64,000 bases of DNA from Sarcomyxa edulis (lineage: Eukaryota; Basidiomycota; Agaricomycetes; Agaricales; Mycenaceae): positions 1,240,001 through 1,304,000 of the forward strand of contig QUOL01000004.1 of NCBI GenBank assembly GCA_009761415.1, read 5' to 3'. Below the pieces are notes generated by a model. The model was not told the DNA's origin and ran no database searches. It saw only the letters and a list, made by a program, of their open reading frames with translations. A program made the position numbers and the translations under genes. The number at the start of each line of letters is the position of its first letter. Position 1 is the first letter of the stretch. This document shows positions 58,044 through 64,000 of this stretch, one piece after another.

Positions 58044-58585
58044 TATACAGTGGGAACTAGGAGCGACGGGCTCGAAAACCGGTTGGGCTGACTTATCACG
58101 ATCTGTGACTATCGTAGGATTCATGTAATAGTGTGTCATTCCTACTTCTTGGATAATTTTTCAATCTAGTTTCTTTCACTTTGTTTCACGGAGATCACAG
58201 CAAAGTCTCACACCTTTGGGGCTGCTGATGGGTCATTGCACACTTTTGGAGGTCGTTTGGATCACACGTCCTCACCTCGATGACCCCACGGGGCCCCGGA
58301 TTTGAAGGTAAGTGATCTAGATCATTCTTCTCGTGCTTTGGGCGCGTTCAGAACGCGCAGAGTTCAGGAAAGAGCGATACTGTGCCAACTCTTATCACTT
58401 TCGAGCATCGTGAACAATGCCTTTCTTCTGCTCAGACGAACCTCACTGCGGATCCTGCTCCGTGAAAAAAGCTTGGAGGTTCACCATTTCGCGTGTTTAT
58501 AGTACCATCGGAGTAATCTCGGCATAACTCCTTATCCTGAATTCTGGGGGATGGCATTCGGTCCGTTCAACGTCTATCCCATGCA

Positions 58586-58593
58586 TATAAATA
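58586..58593 (+). promoter_or_regulatory. TATA box of the DUF1479 gene
   Basis: The sequence TATAAATA lies 13 bp before one ATG (58606) and about 50 bp before the next (58642). Transcription would be expected to start near 58615-58625, which favours the second ATG as the translation start. Confidence 0.6.
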
Positions 58594-58641
58594 TAATCCC
58601 CAGAAATGATATCCTCTAAACTCACTGTCTTTCCTTTCACG

Positions 58642-60386
58642 ATGGAGTTTACTACTGATACTACCATGCCCCCTCGCTTCGTGGACCTGAAGCGAGAAAT
58701 CGCCGCCTCGTATCCTGACTTCCAAGAACGTGTAACCAAAGCTTGGGTCGATATAATTGGCCAGCTTGACGAAGTGACAAAGGTCATCGCGAAAGAGGGA
58801 TCCGATGTGAGCACCGTCCTTTTCAAATGGCGTTATTCGTGTCATTGAATGCCCGTTCTTGTCAAAGTATATCCCCCAGGTCAAGTTTGCGGATTTAGCT
58901 AGCTTGTCGCAAGAAGAGATAGATAATATCAAGCGCAAGGGAAGTGTGGTCATCAGGGATGTCGTAGACGACGACGAAGCTGTTTCTTGGCGATTGGCGT
59001 TACAAGAGTTCGTGAAGGAAAATCCTGGCGTCGAAGGTTCGTTGTGTTCACTGGTCGGAGATGTAAATCTAACTTGTCTATCTAATCTAGGTACACCTGC
59101 CGACGACAAACAGTTCTTTCAGTTATAGTGCGTATAGTATCCGTATATCGTCCCTCCAACTTCATATTCTACTCTAGCTGGACAAAGTCCCAGATCGCTG
59201 CCCGCTCGCATCCCAACGTCCTCGCAATGTCTAAATGGCTCAATAATTTGTATCACCTCAAATCAGGAAAATTGATTGAAGGCGTCGATCTCTCTACTCC
59301 TCTCACCTATGCTGATAGATTCCGGATCCGTCATCCCGGTGGGGATTGGAATTTCCATCCTCCTCATGTTGACGGTGAGTTGTTATTCGATAGATACATT
59401 CCTGTCGATCCGAGATACTGATCTTTGTTTCCTCAGGTGGATCAATCGAACGTTGGGAGGACCAGAATTTCCGAACGTGCTTTGACGCTATCCTGTCCGG
59501 GAATTGGCGTGAGCACGACCCTTTTGATTTAGAAGGGCGCCTGAACGCGCGAAGCTCCATGTATGGAAGACCCAATCAAGTGAGTCATTGAACGCTTGTT
59601 TGAGATTTACTATCCTCTGAAGTCATTTTCAGTCAAGTATCTTCCGGACTTTCCAAGGCTGGCTCGCCATGAGGTACATTCATCCTGACAAATATCATTC
59701 GAGCGGTCTTTGACGACATAGTCATAGTAATACCGCTCCAAACCAAGGCACTTTACAAGTGTTCCCAGATCTTCTACTATCTAATGCGTATACGATCCTC
59801 CGTCCTTTCTTCCGCCCTACCGTCCCACCTGACTCGGCAGATGCACTGGATGCCAAGAACTGGGAATACGGTGATGATCATTGATCGTCTCACTATCGTT
59901 ATTCTGACATCGTCAATATAGACATCTCGACTCCCGACTTTCCAGGAATCGCGCCACGGGATAATGGCTTCCACGGGCCTCGCCCAACTCCAGAATCGCA
60001 CCCTCACCTAAGATTGAAGGAGACAATGGTATCTGTACCCCAAGTCCACCCGGGCGATTGTGTCTTCTGGCATGGGGACGTTGTACATGCTGTTGAGGCG
60101 CATCATACGGGTAAAGAAGATTCAGCAGGTCGGTGCTCCATTTCCAGATCGTCTATGATTTCGTGTTGCTTACTCTGGTATAGTGATGTACATCCCTGCG
60201 GTTCCGCTCACCCCTCAGAACGCGTCGTATATTCAAAAGCAAAAGGATCACTTCCTCAAAGGCATCCGACCCCCAGACTTCCCTCAAGGACCTGCTGAAA
60301 GTTCCTTCAGAGGGATTGGAGGACCAGATGATATAACTGAGCCAGTGGGAAGAAAAGCCATGGGATTGCCTATCCAGGTCGCTTGA
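58642..60386 (+). CDS. DUF1479 protein, Fe(II)/2-oxoglutarate oxygenase-like
   Basis: This is a DUF1479 family protein, a double-stranded beta-helix fold related to Fe(II)/2-oxoglutarate-dependent oxygenases, common in fungi and some bacteria. The preferred ATG at 58642 begins MEFTTDTTMPPRFVDLKREI. Later segments: IPQVKFADLASLSQEEIDNI, KRKGSVVIRDVVDDDEAVSW and TKSQIAARSHPNVLAMSKWL. The metal-site region WNFHPPHVDGGSIERWED carries an HxD. Then come TFQGWLAMSNTAPNQGTLQV, LLSNAYTILRPFFRP and the second His region HPGDCVFWHGDVVHAVEAHH. It ends VGRKAMGLPIQVA with TGA at 60384-60386. All the family landmarks are present over about eight exons. In-frame codons extend to an ATG at 58606. The substrate is unknown. 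Confidence 0.92.
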
Positions 60387-62488
60387 GGTCAAGTTTTGTT
60401 TGTGTCTTTGTATGATCTATCGGAAGACCTTTTCTCGATTCTGTTGGCTATACAAACAGATACTATGTTAAGCGACTCTCGTGCTTGTTATGATAATGGG
60501 GGACCATGAAGGTCCATAGGACTTCAAAAACGTCGGAATTCGGCCTCGTTGTTCGATGGGCCCGGGGCCATCTACTAGTGCGCACCTTCTATCGGCGCAC
60601 ACCACGAATACTGCACACAACCTCCGGGCGTCCATCAAGCAACACTTATATATGGAACGGAGGATCCCCCCAGTTTTTCGATGATATCGATGTGTCAGTT
60701 AGACGGCCTCGTGTGCGATGTCCAAATAGCAAAGAGAATGGCCATGAGCTTCAAGATAACTTGAAGTTGCCTAGCTAGAAAGAACACCGTCATCACGGTG
60801 GGTAAGTAGTAAAGCAGGATAGACACAGCCGCCTGGTTCATTCCACAGAGACAGTCACTGATTGAGCGCGTCCGACCACTTCCGGGTCCACAAACTACAG
60901 AGATCCACGTCAACAACATCTAACACAACGTGACCGTGTCTCGCTCGAGCATTCGGAGCTCAAGCGCTCAACGTTGCAGCCTGAGCGTTCAGCGAGCTTG
61001 GGGCGTCTGATTCAAATTCCGACTTGATCTTCTCGACAAATTGAGCTCAATGGGTCTCGATGGTCCCTGCTATTATCGACATCCTCAGCGTTCGACTCGG
61101 GACAGCCAAGTCCATCAGTGCATGCAACCATCCTCGAATCTCGCCCTATCCGTAACACTTCCAGAACCCCGCTTTTTGGGCCTTGTACATCGATCATGAA
61201 ATTCGATAAATGTCCGACTTCGTATCGCCTGACAGACTCATTTGCGAGTATTCGACGGAAAGCCGAATCATCAGAGAAATAGCTACTTCGACACGGGTCA
61301 TGTATGTGCTCTTTCTCTAAATTTGTTGAACTTTTTTCAATTTCGACGCGCTCTCGAGATTTACACAGAACCGATCATTCACGAGTTTTCCATATCGTCA
61401 GACTAGACGTCTTTGTTCGGTTTTCTCGAGGGATTAGTAAGTCCTGCATGGACGGGTCGAGACGTATGCAAATCTCTTCAATGATGCTGTCTCCGTTCGC
61501 TGTAATAAGTGCTGACAGGAAGCAGGAGTCTACATACATAAAAGACAATTGGGCGACCTGCGCAGATTGTCTTTCTAATCCATGTGATTTTTCAGGACCT
61601 AAGAGAAACGTACACTCAAGATCTCAGTCGAGGGCGTCGACTTGAACCTCAAGGGTCTCGTTGTTTAGTAGCAGGATTTGGCATTACGAGACAGATCGCA
61701 TTCCATCAGGTGCGTATCTTGATCGCTCGATAGAAGGTATCTGCTGAGTCCTTTCTCACTATCGTGACCCTTCAGCTCCATTTAAGGAAATTGAGGACAA
61801 CGTCAGATCAAAATCTTGCGACTTGGAGCTATTTCCATTTCTGGAAATACGTGACATCTCGCTGAATTTCACGGGACATGTTACCAGCACACTATCTTTC
61901 ACCATATTTGACCTTCCGTCGTCATGTTCGAAGTGCCGTTGGCCGTCCCGGAACAACATGAGGTGTGTGGCGCAGATATGGGAAGTCGGTCAATGGCCCC
62001 AACACAGCTTTGCACTGACCGTCGATGTAATCAAGGCTTCATCTTGAATCGAAATTCAAGATGACCAGCTCTTGACGCGTGGGTAAACTCCAGCTTGGAC
62101 GCTTCGTTTATATCGCTTGGTCCTCGTCACTCGGTCGGACGGTTCGGAATATGCCATATTCTCTCGATCGCAATCGTTGCATGAGATTGGCTCGTCAATA
62201 ATCTGTCACGTAACCATGTCCGAGGTGCGGCCCTTTAGTGTCCAGCGAGGTAGCGAAGAGAGTGCTTGCCAAAGAGGTGGATGGCCTGTCGTCCAACATA
62301 TTTCCTTTTACAGGAATGCCGCTTTACATCGCCTTCTCTCAGGAAGCGTTTTATTTTCGTGCGACGATCATTTCCCAGAACGTGTCGGACTTCAATGATA
62401 GACATTCATCCCTTTCTTCGAGTCGAGTGGCTCAGACTACCGCTTGGTATGTGTCTTTGCTTGGCTAATTCGAAGCACTGCCGTACGA
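60387..62488. other. 2.1-kb stretch without a recognised gene
   Basis: No family can be assigned. Between about 61500 and 62470 the plus strand has several medium open frames, such as LNFTGHVTSTLSFTIFDLPS at about 61863-61922 and EEVDG-type frames at 62238-62468, with plausible splice sites (GTGCGT at 61710). I could not join them into a consistent protein. A GAGC-rich patch lies at 60940-61005 (gagcattcggagctcaagcg). Confidence 0.3.
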
Positions 62489-62496
62489 TATAAAAG
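62489..62496 (+). promoter_or_regulatory. TATA box of the terminal orphan gene
   Basis: The sequence TATAAAAG lies 118 bp before the ATG at 62614. The expected transcript start near 62520 is followed by a CT/CA-rich leader, usual for expressed basidiomycete genes. Confidence 0.55.
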
Positions 62497-62613
62497 CCAC
62501 TTCTACCTTCTTCTCTCATACCACAACTTCCACCTCACCAGCGCACTGACTAGTGAACACTTTTCATATCTCTGATCGTCCATCTACCCTCAATTACCTT
62601 TCTCTTCTAGCAT

Positions 62614-63580
62614 CATGTCTTCCCAGGACGAGGTACGCATGGCATTGTCTCATCCAGGTCTTGTGCCACTGCTCACTATTGGGTCTTATCACTAGGGTTT
62701 GGAGAATGTCTTTGCATTCGATTTTGCACGAGAATCTCCAGAACCTCCAACTACTCTCACCAACCCCAGCTACGCGTTCGTCGAGCGCGAGATTCGCTAT
62801 GCTGATATAGCCAAGGCATTCCGTCCATTTTCTCACTCGCCCTCTCCCATGCCACCTTCTCCTGGGTTCAACTTTAACGAAGAAGCCTACCCCAACCCTG
62901 CCGATTACTTTGACAAAGTGCGTCATCTTTCCTTTCATTCCTCGTAAAACATTTACTGATCATTCCCTCGACGTCTAGTTTGTCGAGCTACAGAACCGCG
63001 CCATGGAAGGCCCTGCCACTCCTCCCGGTCCTGATCCTTCCAACTCTGAAGAGTCCAGAGAAACTGAAGAAGTCCCGAACGTTGTTAGGCCGTCTCCTTC
63101 GCCTGCTCCTTCCGGCCTTTACAATTACCCCTCCGACTTTGGGCGCGTGGACCGCGCGAACAGCGTCGGACCAACCCGAGTGGCTACATCTGGCCCCGTC
63201 GTCAACGTCGGAGAACGTATGACGCCTAGGAGGTCTGCCACCCCAGCCGCATCGCCGAGCGCCCTCGACTGGGAACCCGTGGACCGCACTAGCGTCGGAC
63301 TAAGTCGGTCGGCTACACCTGAACCAACCAGCAAACCCGAAGAACCAATGACGCCTAGGAGGTCTGCCCGCCTCAACGCCCCAGGCGTGGAGAAAAAGTT
63401 CTACAAGGAGACGAAGACCTACAAGGAGACGAAGACCATCAAAAGGAGCGAGCGCGTGAATCAGGCTCCTTCCCAACGCAGTGTATGTTTTAAATCGTTG
63501 CGGTCTTTCAGTTTCTTACGTAACTAACACTCTCTTCATAGATTTATGGCGGTAAAAAGTATACCTACCCCGGTATATAA
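62614..63580 (+). CDS. Small orphan protein with internal repeats
   Basis: This is a lineage-specific protein of unknown role, about 270 aa in four exons. The ATG at 62614 gives MSSQDE; after a 59-nt intron come GLENVFAFDFARESPEPPTT and NPSYAFVEREIRYADIAKAF, an ordered-looking segment. Then a Pro/Ser-rich part leads to NPADYFDKFVELQNRAMEGP. The third exon is low complexity and has two imperfect ~40-aa repeats, each with VDR..SVG..R.AT and ending MTPRRSA. A basic stretch KKFYKETKTYKETKTIKRSE follows. The last exon encodes IYGGKKYTYPGI, stop TAA 63578-63580. There is no signal peptide or membrane segment. The RS/TP-rich repeats suggest phosphorylation, which is inference. Confidence 0.7.
63135..63380 (+). 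repeat. Imperfect ~120-bp tandem repeat in the orphan gene
   Basis: Two diverged copies share cgtggaccgc plus agcgtcgga at their starts and the 18-nt block atgacgcctaggaggtct at their ends (about 63218-63235 and 63347-63364). They encode the MTPRRSA-ending protein repeats. Confidence 0.75.
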
Positions 63581-64000
63581 GCAGCTGCATGTTCCATGCG
63601 GATTTCGCAGAAGAATGTATTCAACACTCGATGACTCACTGTAGTGTCTACCTTGTGTGTATACGCCGCTCTTCATGTACCCTCATATCATGTCCTCAGC
63701 TTAGCTATTATGACCTCACGTACCTTTATGAAAATGCTCGATTATGTTTGTCTCCTAGATTTTATGTCGACCCTGTGAGACTATCATGAGATTTGTTATC
63801 AACGCTAGCGCGCTTTTTTTACGGGTGAACAACGCGCGGACTGTGATTTACGAGAACGTTGTCGCATGGACATGATTCAATGTCGAGACTCATCAAGAAA
63901 TAGCAGTACGAGACAATCGGTCAACCTTATCCAGGAAGATATAGGTAGACCGTATGAAGTCGCGGGTTCCGGTTCCTGGTTCAACGAGGGTTCAACGTAA
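63581..64000. other. Right-edge intergenic region
   Basis: About 420 bp after the last gene. It holds the 3' UTR and no supported gene. The last 40 bp contain short direct copies of ggttcaacg-like sequence (ggttcaacgagggttcaacg). Confidence 0.35.

Noticed and set aside
60940..61010. GAGCG/AGCGCTC-rich patch that looked like an inverted-repeat transposon end
   Set aside because: I could not find a matching inverted end or a target-site duplication within the window.
1..64000. CRISPR arrays, insertion sequences, LTR pairs or reverse-transcriptase motifs
   Set aside because: None seen. Repeats in the window are short tandem duplications inside exons or promoters, and the gene content is eukaryotic.

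Overview
This window reads as nuclear DNA of a filamentous basidiomycete, most likely an Agaricomycete. Genes are compact and broken by many GT-AG introns of about 50-60 nt. The gene content fits: a PDR-type ABC transporter, type-B carboxylesterases, a DUF1996 secreted protein, an HsbA-like protein, a GH5 endoglucanase, a multi-exon P450, lactose-permease-like MFS carriers and a DUF1479 oxygenase. There is no operon structure, CRISPR array or bacterial promoter. All assignments come from reading spliced translations by eye; no database search was possible.

Layout. 1-3.1 kb holds housekeeping trafficking genes on the minus strand: the 5' part of a Vps39/Vam6-like gene running off the left edge, and GET4. 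3.7-5.7 kb is an AT-hook/Myb-like nuclear protein with a polyQ tract. 6.6-13.1 kb is a full-length PDR (ABCG) multidrug transporter. 13.2-15.3 kb is an orphan Ser/Pro-rich protein on the minus strand. 15.8-24.7 kb is a head-to-tail array of three secreted type-B carboxylesterases; the second has a ~107-bp duplication just upstream. 24.9-29.8 kb holds a DHA1-type MFS exporter and a DUF1996 secreted protein. 29.8-32.5 kb has no intact gene I recognise, only traces of a possibly broken intron-containing gene. 32.5-41.5 kb has two closely similar MFS sugar transporters in inverted orientation, with a mitochondrial ICT1-type release factor and a cytochrome P450 between them.

42.6-46.1 kb holds a TMEM53/DUF829 hydrolase-like gene and a GH5 cellulase. 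47.0-51.9 kb holds an Ecm11-like protein, a probable tRNA-Trp, a DUF1295 membrane reductase-like gene and an HsbA-like secreted protein. 53.7-60.4 kb holds a conserved fungal protein, a strikingly divergent beta-tubulin and a DUF1479 protein. 62.6-63.6 kb is a short repeat-containing orphan.

The most notable item is the divergent beta-tubulin at 55397-58043. It reads through completely once two micro-exons (9 and 6 nt) and two GC-AG introns are accepted. It carries non-standard residues at all three classical benzimidazole-contact positions (6, 198 and 200). Efflux pumps, esterases, a P450 and an oxygenase are also spread along the window, so a detoxification or accessory-metabolism role for parts of the region is possible. 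Housekeeping genes are interspersed, however, and I see no core biosynthetic enzyme.
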